NCBI RefSeq assembly: GCF_000949475.1
Contig: NZ_JRHC01000001.1
Span: 1,178,001 to 1,242,000, forward strand
DNA length: 64,000 nucleotides
Direction: 5' to 3'
Source: Draconibacterium sediminis
Lineage (GTDB): Bacteria > Bacteroidota > Bacteroidia > Bacteroidales > Prolixibacteraceae
Below the pieces are notes generated by a model. The model was given only the letters and a program-made list of their open reading frames with translations, had not been told where the DNA came from and did not search any database. Positions 9,368-20,700 of the stretch are shown here, piece after piece. Every line of letters starts with the position of its first letter. The first letter of the stretch is position 1. The translations under genes were made by a program, and so were the position numbers.

Positions 9368-9395
9368 CACGGCATTTTTTGCCAGTAGACTATAA

Positions 9396-9468
9396 GCGGG
9401 AATAGCTCAGTTGATAGAGCATTAGCCTTCCAAGCTAAGGGTCGCGGGTTTGAGTCCCGTTTCCCGCT
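9396..9468 (+). tRNA. tRNA-Gly(TCC)
   Basis: Cloverleaf read by eye: acceptor GCGGGAA (9396-9402) pairs with TTCCCGC (9461-9467), D arm AGCTC/GAGC, anticodon stem TTAGC/GCTAA around loop CTTCCAA giving anticodon TCC, and T arm GCGGG-TTTGAGT-CCCGT. Discriminator base is T, as expected for bacterial tRNA-Gly. CCA is not encoded. Confidence 0.95.
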
Positions 9469-9533
9469 CAGAACAGAGACTGGAATTTTGGACAAGCAGT
9501 TGTTCTAAATTCCCGTCTCTTTGTGTGTTTAAG

Positions 9534-9605
<72 letters not shown>

Positions 9606-9644
9606 CAGATGATTTAAAAGATAATAAATTAAAATTTTGCAATT

Positions 9645-10829
9645 ATGGCTAAAGAACATTTTAACAGGGACAAGGACCATGTGAACATTGGTACTATCGG
9701 CCACGTTGACCATGGTAAAACTACCTTAACTGCTGCTATTACTACTGTTTTAGCAAAAAAAGGCTTTTGCGAAGTAAAAGCATTTGATCAAATTGATAAC
9801 GCTCCTGAGGAAAAAGAAAGGGGTATTACAATTAATACTGCTCACGTTGAGTACGAAACAGCAACTCGTCACTACGCACACGTTGACTGTCCGGGTCACG
9901 CCGACTACGTAAAGAACATGGTAACTGGTGCTGCCCAGATGGACGGTGCTATTATCGTTGTTGCTGCTACTGATGGTCCTATGCCACAGACTCGCGAGCA
10001 CATTCTTCTTGCACGTCAGGTAAACGTTCCTCGTTTGGTTGTATTCCTGAATAAAGTGGATATGGTTGACGACGAAGAGTTGTTAGAACTTGTTGAAATG
10101 GAAGTTCGTGAACTTCTTGATTTCTACGAATTCGACGGCGACAACACTCCTGTTATTATGGGATCTGCTCTTGGTGGATTGAACGGAGAGCCAGAGTGGG
10201 AAGAAAAAATTCTTGAGTTGATGGAAGCTTGTGATACTTGGATTCCACTTCCTCCACGTGATGTTGAAAAACCATTCTTGATGCCTGTTGAGGACGTATT
10301 CTCAATCACAGGTCGTGGTACTGTAGCAACTGGTCGTATCGAAACAGGTATCATTCACACAGGTGATGAAATGCAGTTGATCGGTTTAGGTGCTGAAGGT
10401 CGTAAGACTGTTTGTACTGGTGTTGAGATGTTCCGTAAGATTTTGGACGAAGGTCAGGCTGGTGACAACGTAGGTTTGTTGTTGCGTGGTGTTGACAAGA
10501 AAGAAATCAAACGTGGACAGATTTTGGCAAAACCTGGTTCAATCACTCCTCACAACAAATTTAAAGCTGAGGTTTACGTGTTGAAAAAAGAAGAAGGTGG
10601 TCGTCACACTCCATTCCATAACAAATACCGTCCTCAATTCTACTTGCGTACGCTTGACGTAACTGGCGAAATTCACTTAGAAGAAGGTCGCGAAATGGTT
10701 ATGCCTGGTGATAACGTAACTATTGAAGTAGATTTGATTTATCCGGTAGCATTGAACTTAGGTCTTCGTTTCGCAATCCGCGAAGGTGGTCGTACAGTAG
10801 GTGCTGGTCAGATAACTGAAATTCTTTAA
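9645..10829 (+). CDS. tuf: Elongation factor Tu
   Basis: A 394-residue GTPase that delivers aminoacyl-tRNA to the ribosome. G1 GHVDHGKT (near residue 19), effector region [11 protein letters not shown] (near 60), G3 DCPGHADY and G4 NKVDMVD (near 136) are intact; domains 2 and 3 follow, ending in [13 protein letters not shown]. Length and sequence are typical. Codon use in this gene is noticeably biased toward frequent codons, as expected of a highly expressed gene. It lies downstream of two tRNA genes and upstream of a strong hairpin. Confidence 0.98.
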   Translation: MAKEHFNRDKDHVNIGTIGHVDHGKTTLTAAITTVLAKKGFCEVKAFDQIDNAPEEKERGITINTAHVEYETATRHYAHVDCPGHADYVKNMVTGAAQMDGAIIVVAATDGPMPQTREHILLARQVNVPRLVVFLNKVDMVDDEELLELVEMEVRELLDFYEFDGDNTPVIMGSALGGLNGEPEWEEKILELMEACDTWIPLPPRDVEKPFLMPVEDVFSITGRGTVATGRIETGIIHTGDEMQLIGLGAEGRKTVCTGVEMFRKILDEGQAGDNVGLLLRGVDKKEIKRGQILAKPGSITPHNKFKAEVYVLKKEEGGRHTPFHNKYRPQFYLRTLDVTGEIHLEEGREMVMPGDNVTIEVDLIYPVALNLGLRFAIREGGRTVGAGQITEIL

Positions 10830-10852
10830 TATTAAGATATAAAGAAATAGAT

Positions 10853-10880
10853 TTAATCCCGGGTTACGGCCCGGGATTAA
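10853..10880 (+). terminator. Hairpin after tuf
   Basis: An 11-bp perfect stem (TTAATCCCGGG / CCCGGGATTAA) with a six-base loop (TTACGG), followed by only three T residues. It can act as a terminator or attenuator between tuf and secE; the weak T-run suggests partial readthrough. Confidence 0.6.
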
Positions 10881-10882
10881 TT

Positions 10883-10945
10883 TCGGTTGAAACTCAATAG
10901 TGGGAGTGGTTGGATAAACAGTAAGTTCGAACCTTACCTTCCGAG
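10883..10945 (+). pseudogene. tRNA-like remnant, probably decayed tRNA-Trp
   Basis: The slot between tuf and secE usually holds tRNA-Trp in this phylum. Here an intact T arm (GTAAG-TTCGAAC-CTTAC, 10921-10937), a D-arm (ACTC/GAGT, 10892-10907) and acceptor halves TCGGTTG / CTTCCGA (5 of 7 pairs) remain, with discriminator G as in tRNA-Trp. The anticodon arm is cut to about 11 bases (GTTGGATAAAC) with no CCA anticodon, so it cannot decode Trp. Total length is about 63 instead of 73. A functional trnW must lie elsewhere. Confidence 0.6.
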
Positions 10946-10963
10946 CAAAACAAGTTATACTAA

Positions 10964-11155
10964 ATGAAACTAAAAGTATATATACAAGAGGCCTATGATG
11001 AACTGGTACATAAGGTTACATGGCCAACTTGGAAAGAGCTACAAAGTAGCGCCTTGGTAGTAATGATTGCTTCCTTTATAATATCATTAGTTATTTTCGT
11101 TATGGATCTGTCTTTCAGAAACATAATGGATTTTATTTATGGATTATTTTATTAA
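10964..11155 (+). CDS. secE: Preprotein translocase subunit SecE
   Basis: A 63-residue protein with one C-terminal transmembrane helix (about 28-48, ALVVMIASFIISLVIFV) preceded by the conserved VTWPTWKELQSS amphipathic segment. It is the short single-helix form of SecE that clamps SecY in the inner membrane. Position between tuf and nusG is universal in the phylum; it ends 19 bases before nusG. Confidence 0.96.
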   Translation: MKLKVYIQEAYDELVHKVTWPTWKELQSSALVVMIASFIISLVIFVMDLSFRNIMDFIYGLFY

Positions 11156-11174
11156 TCAAAACCCTTAAGGCTTT

Positions 11175-11723
11175 ATGAGCGAAAATAGTAAAAAATGGTA
11201 TGTTCTGCGTGCTATTGGCGGCAAAGAGAAGAAGGTTAAAGAATATATCGAGAACGAAATCGCGGTAGGAGACCTCAAAGGGTATGTAGATCAGGTTCTA
11301 ATACCAACCGAAAAAGTTTATCAGATCCGAAATGGTAAAAAAATCAGTAAGGAGCGAAACTTTTTTCCGGGGTATGTTTTAATCGAAGCTGCTTTAGTGG
11401 GTGAAGTTACACACACACTAAGGAATTTTCCTAACGTAATCGGGTTTTTAGGCGACACCAAAGGTGGAGATCCGGTGCCGATGCGGCAAAGCGAGGTAAA
11501 CAGGATTTTGGGTCGGGTTGATGAATTGGCAGAAACCGACGAAGAAATCAATATCCCATATGTGGTAGGAGAAACTGTAAAAGTAATCGACGGACCATTC
11601 AACGGCTTTAACGGAACCATTGAAGAAATCAATGAGGAGAAGAAGAAGCTGCAGGTGATGGTGAAGATTTTTGGACGTAAAACTCCTTTGGAACTTAGCT
11701 TTATGCAAGTCGAAAAGGAATAG
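11175..11723 (+). CDS. nusG: Transcription elongation/antitermination factor NusG
   Basis: A 182-residue protein with an N-terminal NGN domain (KWYVLRAIGGKEKKVKEYIE, FFPGYVLIEA, residues about 6-110) and a C-terminal KOW domain (GETVKVIDGPFNGFNGTIEEIN, about 127-150). NusG binds the clamp of RNA polymerase, raises processivity and links it with Rho or the ribosome. It lies between secE and rplK, cotranscribed by spacing. Confidence 0.97.
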   Translation: MSENSKKWYVLRAIGGKEKKVKEYIENEIAVGDLKGYVDQVLIPTEKVYQIRNGKKISKERNFFPGYVLIEAALVGEVTHTLRNFPNVIGFLGDTKGGDPVPMRQSEVNRILGRVDELAETDEEINIPYVVGETVKVIDGPFNGFNGTIEEINEEKKKLQVMVKIFGRKTPLELSFMQVEKE

Positions 11724-11743
11724 TAACGCTTTAATTTATTGTT

Positions 11744-12187
11744 ATGGCGAAAGAAGTTGCTGGATTAATTAAATTACAGATCAAAGGTGGTGCTGCTAAT
11801 CCTTCACCACCGGTGGGACCAGCATTGGGTGCCAAAGGGGTAAACATTATGCAGTTCTGTAAACAGTTTAATGGTCGTACACAAGACCAGGCAGGAAAAG
11901 TACTTCCTGTTATTATTACTGTTTATGCAGACAAGTCTTTTGACTTCATAATCAAACAACCCCCTGTGGCTGTTCAATTATTAGAAGCTGCGAAACTGAA
12001 AAGTGGTTCACCAGAGCCTCACATTAAAAAAGTGGGTGCGGTAACCTGGGATCAGGTAAAGACAATTGCCGAAGGCAAAATGGCTGACCTGAACTGCTTT
12101 ACAGTAGAATCAGCGATGAAAATGGTAGCTGGAACTGCCAGAAGTATGGGAATCACTGTAAAAGGTGCTTCACCATTCAATAACTAA
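11744..12187 (+). CDS. rplK: 50S ribosomal protein L11
   Basis: A 147-residue protein with the L11 N-terminal domain ([23 protein letters not shown], thiostrepton-site proline-rich loop) and the C-terminal rRNA-binding domain ending [13 protein letters not shown]11 forms the base of the GTPase stalk on 23S rRNA. First gene of the rplKAJL block, 20 bases after nusG. Confidence 0.97.
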   Translation: MAKEVAGLIKLQIKGGAANPSPPVGPALGAKGVNIMQFCKQFNGRTQDQAGKVLPVIITVYADKSFDFIIKQPPVAVQLLEAAKLKSGSPEPHIKKVGAVTWDQVKTIAEGKMADLNCFTVESAMKMVAGTARSMGITVKGASPFNN

Positions 12188-12201
12188 AAATATCTTTTAC
12201 G

Positions 12202-12897
12202 ATGGGCAGAATTACGAAAAATCAAAAAGCGTCTTTGGATAAACTCGAAAAAGGAAAAGTTTACTCTATCGATGAAGCAGCAGAGCTGGTGAAAGAAATT
12301 ACATTTACCAAATTTGATGCATCAGTTGATATCGATGTAAAGCTTGGAGTTGATCCTAGAAAAGCTAACCAGATGGTTAGGGGCGTAGTTTCGTTACCCC
12401 ATGGAACAGGTAAAGAGGTACGTGTTTTGGCAATGGTTACTCCTGACAAAGAGCAGGAAGCCAAAGATGCCGGAGCCGACTATGTAGGACTTGACGAGTA
12501 CGTTGAGAAAATAAAAGGTGGTTGGACCGATGTAGATGTTATTATTACCATGCCTCCTGTAATGGGAAAAGTTGGGCAGTTAGGACGTATTTTAGGTCCT
12601 CGGGGCTTAATGCCAAACCCAAAGAGTGGTACAGTAACAATGGAAGTTGGAAAAGCTATCTCCGAAGTAAAACAGGGTAAGATTGATTTTAAAGTTGATA
12701 AATTTGGTATTGTTCATACTTCAATCGGGAAAGTTTCATTCTCTCCTGCTAAGATTAAAGAAAATGCCGTTGAATTTATTAACATGATCAACAAATTAAA
12801 ACCTGTTGCTGCAAAAGGAACCTACATTAAGAGTATCTATTTATCAAGTACCATGAGCCCTGGTATTCAAGTAGAAGCTAAGTCGTTTGCAGAATAA
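12202..12897 (+). CDS. rplA: 50S ribosomal protein L1
   Basis: A 231-residue protein with the L1 signature (MPNPKSGTV, near residue 136) and the two-domain pattern of L1. It forms the mobile L1 stalk that handles E-site tRNA, and in many bacteria represses its own operon by binding the leader of rplK. I did not identify a convincing L1 mimic site in the 20-base nusG-rplK gap. It follows rplK by 14 bases. Confidence 0.97.
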   Translation: MGRITKNQKASLDKLEKGKVYSIDEAAELVKEITFTKFDASVDIDVKLGVDPRKANQMVRGVVSLPHGTGKEVRVLAMVTPDKEQEAKDAGADYVGLDEYVEKIKGGWTDVDVIITMPPVMGKVGQLGRILGPRGLMPNPKSGTVTMEVGKAISEVKQGKIDFKVDKFGIVHTSIGKVSFSPAKIKENAVEFINMINKLKPVAAKGTYIKSIYLSSTMSPGIQVEAKSFAE

Positions 12898-12909
12898 AAA
12901 TGAGGAATT

Positions 12910-13428
12910 ATGAAGAGTTCAGAGAAACAAGTTATTATTAATCAGTTACAAGAACAGATAGATTCATACGACCATTTTTACCTGACCGACATTGCCGGCT
13001 TAAATGCTGAAAATACCAGTGATTTAAGGAGACTATGTTTCAGCCAAGATGTAAAACTGGTTGTTGTTAAGAATACTCTACTACGAAAAGCTCTTGAGAA
13101 CTCTAATAAAGAGGCTGAAGAGATTTTTGATGCGCTTAAGGGAAACACCACAGTAATGTTTTCTTCAAACGGTAATACACCGGCTAAATTGATTAAAGAC
13201 TTCGCTAAAAAGCATAAAAAGCCTGTTTTAAAGGCAGCTTATGTTGAAGAATCAATTTACATGGGTGCTGACCAATTGGAGGCATTAATAGCCGTTAAAT
13301 CTAAAAACGAGCTTATTGCTGATGTTGTTGCTCTGTTACAATCACCAATGAAAACAGTTCTCGGACAGTTGCAGTCTGGTGGTAATATAATTCACGGTGT
13401 TCTTGATACACTGAAGGAGAAAGAATAA
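12910..13428 (+). CDS. rplJ: 50S ribosomal protein L10
   Basis: A 172-residue L10 with the N-terminal rRNA-binding domain (YLTDIAGLNAENTSDLRRLC, VVVKNTLLRKAL) and a C-terminal helix that carries L7/L12 dimers. It is followed by rplL after 33 bases, the universal pairing. Confidence 0.97.
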   Translation: MKSSEKQVIINQLQEQIDSYDHFYLTDIAGLNAENTSDLRRLCFSQDVKLVVVKNTLLRKALENSNKEAEEIFDALKGNTTVMFSSNGNTPAKLIKDFAKKHKKPVLKAAYVEESIYMGADQLEALIAVKSKNELIADVVALLQSPMKTVLGQLQSGGNIIHGVLDTLKEKE

Positions 13429-13461
13429 TTTTTTAGAAATAATATTTAAAAAGAAATAAAA

Positions 13462-13839
13462 ATGGCAGATTTAAAACAGCTTGCAGAAGAGTTAGTAAAC
13501 TTGACTGTTAAAGAGGTTAACGAATTAGCTGGTATTCTAAAAGACGAATATGGTATCGAACCAGCTGCTGCTGCAGTAGCAGTTGCAGGACCAGCTGCAG
13601 GTGGTGGCGAAGAGGCTGCTGCTGAACAAACTGAATTTGACGTGATCTTAAAAGCTGCTGGTGCATCGAAACTTGCAGTTGTTAAACTCGTTAAAGAACT
13701 AACTGGCCTTGGTCTGAAAGAAGCCAAAGCAGTTGTAGATGAAGCTCCAAAAGCGCTTAAAGAAAAAGTTTCGAAAGACGAAGCTGAAGCTTTAAAAGCA
13801 CAGTTAGAAGAAGCTGGAGCTGAAGTTGAAGTAAAATAA
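13462..13839 (+). CDS. rplL: 50S ribosomal protein L7/L12
   Basis: A 125-residue acidic stalk protein: N-terminal dimerisation domain (about 1-32), an Ala/Gly-rich hinge ([21 protein letters not shown]), and the C-terminal factor-binding domain ([24 protein letters not shown]). It recruits EF-Tu and EF-G. It is the last gene before a strong hairpin that separates it from rpoB. Confidence 0.97.
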   Translation: MADLKQLAEELVNLTVKEVNELAGILKDEYGIEPAAAAVAVAGPAAGGGEEAAAEQTEFDVILKAAGASKLAVVKLVKELTGLGLKEAKAVVDEAPKALKEKVSKDEAEALKAQLEEAGAEVEVK

Positions 13840-13866
13840 GCAAAGATACCTATTTATAGGTAATAC

Positions 13867-13905
13867 GGTTTAGAGCCCTACGGAAGTAGGGTTCTAAACC
13901 TTTTT
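13867..13905 (+). terminator. Intrinsic terminator/attenuator between rplL and rpoB
   Basis: A 15-bp stem (13867-13881 with 13886-13900, one G-T wobble) closed by a GGAA tetraloop and followed by TTTTT. This is an unusually strong hairpin and should lower transcription of rpoBC relative to ribosomal protein genes, or end it if rpoB has its own promoter. Confidence 0.8.
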
Positions 13906-13943
13906 GTGTATTTATATTTTATATAATTAACCTGTATAAATGC

Positions 13944-16900
13944 ATGTCAGTACAAGCAAAAATAGAGAGGATTAATTTTTCCTCAACACAAACCAGGTTT
14001 GATTACCCTGACTTCTTAGAAGTACAAGTTAAATCATTTAAAGATTTTTTTCAGTTAAAAACCACACCTGACAAAAGAAAAGGGGAGGGTTTATACAGAG
14101 TTTTTGAAGAAAACTTTCCAATATCGGATACTCGAAACAATTTCGTGTTGGAATTTATCGACTACCAGGTCGATCCTCCTCGATACTCAATAGACGAGTG
14201 TATAGAACGTGGTTTAACTTTTAGCGTGCCGCTAAAAGCAAAGCTGAAACTGTATTGTACCGATCCGGAACACGAAGATTTTGATACCGTGGTTCAGGAC
14301 GTATATTTAGGGACTGTGCCATACATGACCAACCGAGGTACCTTTATTATTAATGGTGCCGAGCGTGTTATTGTTTCGCAGCTGCACAGGTCTCCGGGTG
14401 TATTCTTTGGTCAAAGTTTACATGCTAACGGTACAAAATTATATTCTGCACGTATTATTCCTTTCAAAGGATCGTGGATTGAATTTGCTACCGACATCAA
14501 CAGCGTGATGTTTGCGTACATTGACAGGAAAAAGAAATTACCTGTAACCACTTTATTGCGTGCAATTGGCTATGAAAGCGATAAAGATGTTCTTGAAATA
14601 TTCGATCTGGCTGACGAAGTAAAAGTTTCAAAGTCAGGTTTAAAGAAAGTAATCGGTAGAAGACTGGCAGCCCGTGTATTAAAATCGTGGGTAGAAGACT
14701 TTGTTGATGAAGATACCGGTGAAGTTGTATCGATCGAGCGTAACGAAGTAATTATTGATCGTGAAACAGAAATTGAAGAAGATCACATTGAAGAAATTCT
14801 TGAATCGGGTGTAAAAACCATTCTGTTGCACAAAGAAGATCAAAACCAGCAAGACTTTGCTATTATTTACAATACGCTTCAAAAAGATCCATGTAACTCG
14901 GAAAAGGAAGCCGTTCTTCACATCTACCGTCAGTTGCGTAACGCAGAACCGCCCGATGAAGCTACTGCACGCGACGTTATTGATAAACTGTTCTTCTCGG
15001 ATAAGAGATACGACCTTGGAGAAGTTGGTCGTTACAGAATCAATAAGAAATTAGGAATCGATGTGGACATGGAAAACCGTGTCCTAACAAAAGTCGACAT
15101 CATTGAGATTATCAAAAACCTGATTCGTTTGGTAAACTCAAAAACCGATGTTGATGATATTGACCACTTAAGTAACCGTAGGGTACGTACGGTAGGCGAG
15201 CAAATGTACAACCAGTTTGGTGTAGGTTTGGCGCGTATGGCACGTACAATCCGCGAGCGTATGAATGTTCGTGATAACGAAGTGTTTACGCCGATTGATT
15301 TGATTAACTCGAAAACATTGTCTTCGGTTATCAACTCATTCTTCGGAACAAACGCATTGTCGCAGTTTATGGATCAAACCAACCCACTGGCTGAAATGAC
15401 GCACAAACGTCGTATGTCGGCTTTAGGTCCTGGTGGTCTTTCTCGCGAACGTGCAGGTTTCGAGGTTCGTGACGTTCACTTTACGCACTACGGTCGTTTA
15501 TGTCCGATTGAAACACCTGAAGGTCCAAACATTGGTTTGATCTCTTCTTTATGTGTTTTCGCAAAAATTAACGACCTCGGATTTATTTCAACACCATACC
15601 GAAAAGTAGAAAACGGAATCGTTGACTTGTCAGAAACGGGTTCTGTGTACTTAACTGCTGAAGAAGAAGAAGGTAAAATTATCGCACAGGCAAACGCGCC
15701 AATTGGCGAAGACGGTAAATTCATTAACGATCGTGTTAAAGCACGTTTAGATGGTGATTACCCTGTTGTTGAAGCCGGCGAAGTTGAGTTGATGGACGTT
15801 GGTCCTAACCAGATTGCTTCTGTTGCTGCATCACTTATTTCGTTCCTGGAGCACGATGATGCGAACCGTGCATTGATGGGATCGAACATGATGCGCCAGG
15901 CAGTACCACTGCTTCGTCCTGAAGCACCAATTGTAGGTACAGGTTTGGAGGCAAGTGTTGCCAAAGACTCAGGGGTAATGATTTGTGCCGAAGGAGATGG
16001 TGTTATTGAATTTGTTGATGCAACACAGATTATTGTTCGTTACGACATGACGGAAGAAGATCGCTTCGTGAGCTTCGATCCTGAGGTGGTAACTTACAAT
16101 CTGCAAAAATATACTAAAACAAACCAGGGAACTACAGTTGACCTAAAACCAATTGTAGTTAAAGGCCAGCGTGTAACTGAAGGTGAAATTCTTACCGAAG
16201 GTTACGCAACCGACAAAGGTGAGTTGGCACTGGGGCGTAACCTGCAGGTGGCATTCATGCCTTGGCAGGGTTATAACTACGAGGATGCGATTGTAATTTC
16301 AGAACGTATTGTTCGCGAAGATGTATTCACTTCGGTACACGTTGATGAATATACTTTGGAAGTGCGCGACACAAAACGTGGAGTTGAAGAATTTACTTCT
16401 GATATCCCTAACGTTAGTGAAGAAGCTACCCGTAACCTCGATGAAAATGGTTTGATCAGAGTTGGAGCCAATGTAAAACCTGGCGACATTCTTATTGGTA
16501 AAATTACACCAAAAGGAGAATCTGATCCATCACCTGAAGAAAAACTTTTACGTGCAATCTTTGGCGACAAAGCCGGTGATGTAAAAGATGCTTCATTAAA
16601 AGCATCTCCATCTTTAAAAGGTGTTGTTATCGATAAAAAATTGTTCTCTCGCGTTGCGAAAGACAAAAAAGGTAAAGCAACAAAAACATTGCTCGACCAA
16701 ATCGATGAGAAACTGGAAAAGGATATTGCAGCACTTCGCGTAAAACTCGAGGATAAACTGTTCACTTTGGTTAATGGTAAAACTTCGCAGGGAGTGAAAG
16801 ACTATTACGGAACTGAGTTTATTCCGAAAGGCGTTAAATTTACACTGAAGCAATTACAGGAACTGGACTACCTGAATATCGATCCTTCAAAATGGACCAC

Positions 16901-17753
16901 CGATAAAGCTAAAAACGATTTGATTTTTAGATTGGTGAACAACTTCATTATGAAGCAGAAAGAGGCAGAGGCTGTTTCACGCCGCGAGCGTTACAACGTA
17001 ACTATCGGTGATGAGCTTCCTGCAGGTATTATCCAGTTGGCAAAAATTTATATTGCTAAAAAACGTAAACTGCAAATTGGTGATAAAATGGCTGGACGTC
17101 ACGGAAACAAAGGTATTGTTTCGCGTGTGGTACGTGCCGAAGATATGCCATTCCTTGCAGACGGAACACCGGTTGATATCGTATTGAACCCACTTGGTGT
17201 ACCATCGCGTATGAACCTTGGACAGATTTACGAAACTGTATTGGGTTGGGCAGGTAAAGAGCTTGGTTTGAAATTCGCTACACCTATTTTTGATGGTGCT
17301 AGTTTGGATGAGGTTTCTGAATACACCGACAAGGCAGGTATTCCTCGTTACGGAGAAACACGCCTGATTAACGGTGAAACCGGAGAACCATTCGACCAGC
17401 CGGCAACTGTAGGTATCATTTACATGCTGAAACTGGGGCACATGGTAGAAGACAAAATGCACGCCCGTTCAATCGGACCTTACTCATTAATTACGCAGCA
17501 GCCATTAGGTGGTAAAGCACAGTTTGGTGGTCAGCGTTTTGGTGAGATGGAAGTTTGGGCACTCGAGGCATTTGGTGCTTCTCATATCCTTCAGGAAATT
17601 CTTACCGTTAAGTCGGATGACGTAATGGGACGTGCAAAAGCTTACGAAGCTATCGTGAAAGGTGAGCCAATGCCACAACCGGGAATTCCTGAATCGCTGA
17701 ATGTACTGCTTCACGAATTACGCGGACTTGGTCTGAGCGTGAGAATGGAGTAG
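13944..17753 (+). CDS. rpoB: DNA-directed RNA polymerase subunit beta
   Basis: A 1269-residue subunit with the expected landmarks: the rifampicin region ([25 protein letters not shown], near residues 467-491), the catalytic-side [21 protein letters not shown] segment, [15 protein letters not shown], and the C-terminal clamp region [21 protein letters not shown]. The rifampicin-site residues appear wild type (Gln and Asp of SQFMDQ, His of THKRR). Length is typical of Bacteroidota. It pairs with rpoC 42 bases downstream. Confidence 0.98.
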   Translation: MSVQAKIERINFSSTQTRFDYPDFLEVQVKSFKDFFQLKTTPDKRKGEGLYRVFEENFPISDTRNNFVLEFIDYQVDPPRYSIDECIERGLTFSVPLKAKLKLYCTDPEHEDFDTVVQDVYLGTVPYMTNRGTFIINGAERVIVSQLHRSPGVFFGQSLHANGTKLYSARIIPFKGSWIEFATDINSVMFAYIDRKKKLPVTTLLRAIGYESDKDVLEIFDLADEVKVSKSGLKKVIGRRLAARVLKSWVEDFVDEDTGEVVSIERNEVIIDRETEIEEDHIEEILESGVKTILLHKEDQNQQDFAIIYNTLQKDPCNSEKEAVLHIYRQLRNAEPPDEATARDVIDKLFFSDKRYDLGEVGRYRINKKLGIDVDMENRVLTKVDIIEIIKNLIRLVNSKTDVDDIDHLSNRRVRTVGEQMYNQFGVGLARMARTIRERMNVRDNEVFTPIDLINSKTLSSVINSFFGTNALSQFMDQTNPLAEMTHKRRMSALGPGGLSRERAGFEVRDVHFTHYGRLCPIETPEGPNIGLISSLCVFAKINDLGFISTPYRKVENGIVDLSETGSVYLTAEEEEGKIIAQANAPIGEDGKFINDRVKARLDGDYPVVEAGEVELMDVGPNQIASVAASLISFLEHDDANRALMGSNMMRQAVPLLRPEAPIVGTGLEASVAKDSGVMICAEGDGVIEFVDATQIIVRYDMTEEDRFVSFDPEVVTYNLQKYTKTNQGTTVDLKPIVVKGQRVTEGEILTEGYATDKGELALGRNLQVAFMPWQGYNYEDAIVISERIVREDVFTSVHVDEYTLEVRDTKRGVEEFTSDIPNVSEEATRNLDENGLIRVGANVKPGDILIGKITPKGESDPSPEEKLLRAIFGDKAGDVKDASLKASPSLKGVVIDKKLFSRVAKDKKGKATKTLLDQIDEKLEKDIAALRVKLEDKLFTLVNGKTSQGVKDYYGTEFIPKGVKFTLKQLQELDYLNIDPSKWTTDKAKNDLIFRLVNNFIMKQKEAEAVSRRERYNVTIGDELPAGIIQLAKIYIAKKRKLQIGDKMAGRHGNKGIVSRVVRAEDMPFLADGTPVDIVLNPLGVPSRMNLGQIYETVLGWAGKELGLKFATPIFDGASLDEVSEYTDKAGIPRYGETRLINGETGEPFDQPATVGIIYMLKLGHMVEDKMHARSIGPYSLITQQPLGGKAQFGGQRFGEMEVWALEAFGASHILQEILTVKSDDVMGRAKAYEAIVKGEPMPQPGIPESLNVLLHELRGLGLSVRME

Positions 17754-17795
17754 AATAAGTTAGGTGCAGTTTTAAAACGTTAGTTAATTTGAATT

Positions 17796-20700
17796 ATGGC
17801 ATTCAAAAAAGATAATAAAGCAAAAACTAGTTTCTCAAAAGTTTCAGTAAGCCTTTCTTCTCCAGAAGAAATTCTGGAAAGATCGTATGGTGAAGTACTG
17901 AAGCCAGAAACAATTAACTACAGAACATATAAACCAGAACGTGATGGTTTGTTTTGTGAGCGTATTTTCGGACCGGTAAAAGACTACGAATGTCACTGTG
18001 GTAAATACAAGCGAATCCGTTATAAAGGTATCGTTTGCGACCGTTGTGGTGTTGAAGTAACCGAAAAGAAAGTACGTCGTGAGCGTATGGGACACATTTC
18101 TCTTGTGGTACCGGTTGCTCACATTTGGTATTTCAAATCGTTGCCTAACAAAATTGGTTACCTGCTTGGTTTACCTACCAAAAAGCTGGATACCATTATT
18201 TATTACGAACGCTATGTTGTTATCCAGCCTGGTGTAAAACATCAGGATGGTGTTAAAGAATTAGATTTCCTAACTGAAGAAGAGTACCTGGATATTCTGG
18301 ATACGCTTCCAAAAGAAAATCAATTCCTTGACGACGACGATCCAAACAAGTTTATCGCAAAAATGGGTGCCGAGGCGCTGTTTGATATTCTAAGCCGTTT
18401 GGAGTTGGATGATTTGTCATTCACATTGCGTCATAAAGCAAACACCGAAACATCGCAGCAGCGTAAAAACGAGGCGTTAAAACGTCTGCAGGTTGTTGAG
18501 GCTTTCAGGGCAAGTAAAAACCTTAACCGTCCGGAATGGATGATCGTTAGGGTGGTGCCTGTAATTCCTCCTGATTTGCGTCCGTTGGTGCCATTGGATG
18601 GTGGTCGTTTCGCAACGTCAGATTTGAATGACCTTTACCGAAGAGTAATTATCCGTAACAACCGTTTGAAACGATTGATCGAGATTAAAGCTCCTGAGGT
18701 AATTTTAAGAAACGAGAAACGTATGCTACAGGAAGCTGTAGATTCGTTATTCGATAACTCAAGAAAATCTAATGCCGTTAAAACAGAAAACAACCGTGCT
18801 TTAAAATCACTGTCTGACAGTTTGAAAGGAAAGCAAGGTCGTTTCCGTCAGAACCTTTTGGGTAAACGTGTTGACTATTCGGCACGTTCGGTAATCGTTG
18901 TTGGTCCTAAACTAAGGATTCACGAATGCGGTATTCCAAAAGATATGGCAGCAGAACTTTACAAACCTTTCGTAATCCGTAAGTTGATTGAAAGAGGAAT
19001 TGTAAAAACTGTAAAATCGGCAAAGAAAATCGTTGACAGAAAAGATCCTGTAGTTTGGGAAATTCTTGAAAACGTGCTGAAAGGACACCCTGTAATGTTG
19101 AACAGGGCACCTACTCTGCACCGTCTGTCAATTCAGGCATTCCAGCCTGTTCTTATTGAAGGTAAAGCAATTCAGCTGCACCCGTTGGTATGTACCGGTT
19201 TTAACGCCGACTTCGACGGTGACCAGATGGCGGTTCACTTACCATTAGGTAATGCTGCAATTTTGGAAGCTCAGTTGTTAATGCTTGCTTCGCACAACCT
19301 GTTGAACCCTGCTAACGGTGCGCCTATTCAGGTGCCATCGCAGGATATGGTTTTGGGTCTGTACTACATGACCAAACCACGTAAAGGTTGTCGTGGCGAA
19401 GGAATGACTTTCTATTCAGCAGAAGAAGTAACTATTGCATACGAAGAGAAAGCAATCGACCTTCACGCTATTATTAAAGTTAAAGTTGAAGATATCGATG
19501 AGAATGGAGAATACTTCAATCATATCATCGAAACAACTGTAGGTCGTGTTCTTTTCAACGAATATGTACCACGTCAGGCAGGTTACGTAAACCAGATTTT
19601 GACTAAAAAATCGTTGCGTAGCATTATTACCGACGTATTTAATAAGAGTGGTAACGCAATTACTGTTAAATTCCTTGATGATATTAAGAACCTGGGTTAC
19701 ACAATGGCATACCGTGGTGGTCTGTCGTTCAACTTAGGCGACGTTATCATTCCTGAGGACAAAACCGAAATTGTTGCTAACGGTTACCAGGAAGTTGAAG
19801 AGGTAATCAACAACTATAACATGGGTTTCATTACCAATAACGAACGTTACAACCAGGTTATTGATATTTGGACACATGCGAATGCGAAACTTACCAACTC
19901 GGTAATGAAGACCATTAGTACCGACCGCCAGGGATTCAACTCAATTTATATGATGCTTGACTCAGGTGCGAGGGGTTCTAAAGAGCAGATTCGCCAGTTG
20001 TGCGGAATGAGGGGTTTGATGGCAAAACCACAAAAATCTGGTTCTACAGGTTCTCAGATTATTGAAAACCCGATTTTGGCAAACTTTAAAGAAGGTCTTT
20101 CGGTACTTGAGTACTTTATTTCTACTCACGGTGCTCGTAAAGGTTTGGCGGATACCGCACTTAAAACAGCTGATGCGGGTTACTTAACACGTCGTTTGGT
20201 AGACGTTGCTCAGGATGTTATCATCTCGGAAGACGACTGTGGAACTTTACGTGGTTTGGTAGCCAGCGATGTTAAAAATAACGAAGAGGTTGTAGCATCA
20301 TTATTCGAAAGAATCATTGGTCGTACAACAGTTCACGATATTTACCACCCGTTAAATGGTGAATTGATCATCAAATCGGGTGATGAAATTACTGAAGAGA
20401 TTGCTAAAGTAATCGAAGACTCGCCAATTGAAACTGTCGAAATTCGTTCGGTATTAACCTGTGAATCAAAAGTTGGTGTTTGTGCCAAGTGTTACGGACG
20501 TAACCTGGCTACCGGCAAAAAAGTTCAGAAAGGTGAAGCTACCGGAGTTATTGCAGCACAATCGATCGGTGAGCCGGGGACACAGCTTACACTTCGTACC
20601 TTCCACGTAGGGGGTATCGCGGGTAACATCTCAGCACAATCAACAGTTGAATCAAGATACGATGGATACTGTGAGATTGAAGAGCTTCGTTCGGTACCGT

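Noticed and set aside
9181-9495. 104-codon minus-strand ORF over the tRNA-Gly gene
   Set aside because: Its N-terminal RDSNPRPLAWKANALSTELF-like stretch is the usual antisense translation of tRNA sequence, a common false protein.
13446-13727. Antisense ORF to rplL with Ala/Ser-rich sequence
   Set aside because: It is a shadow of the Ala-rich L7/L12 gene, produced by biased codons.
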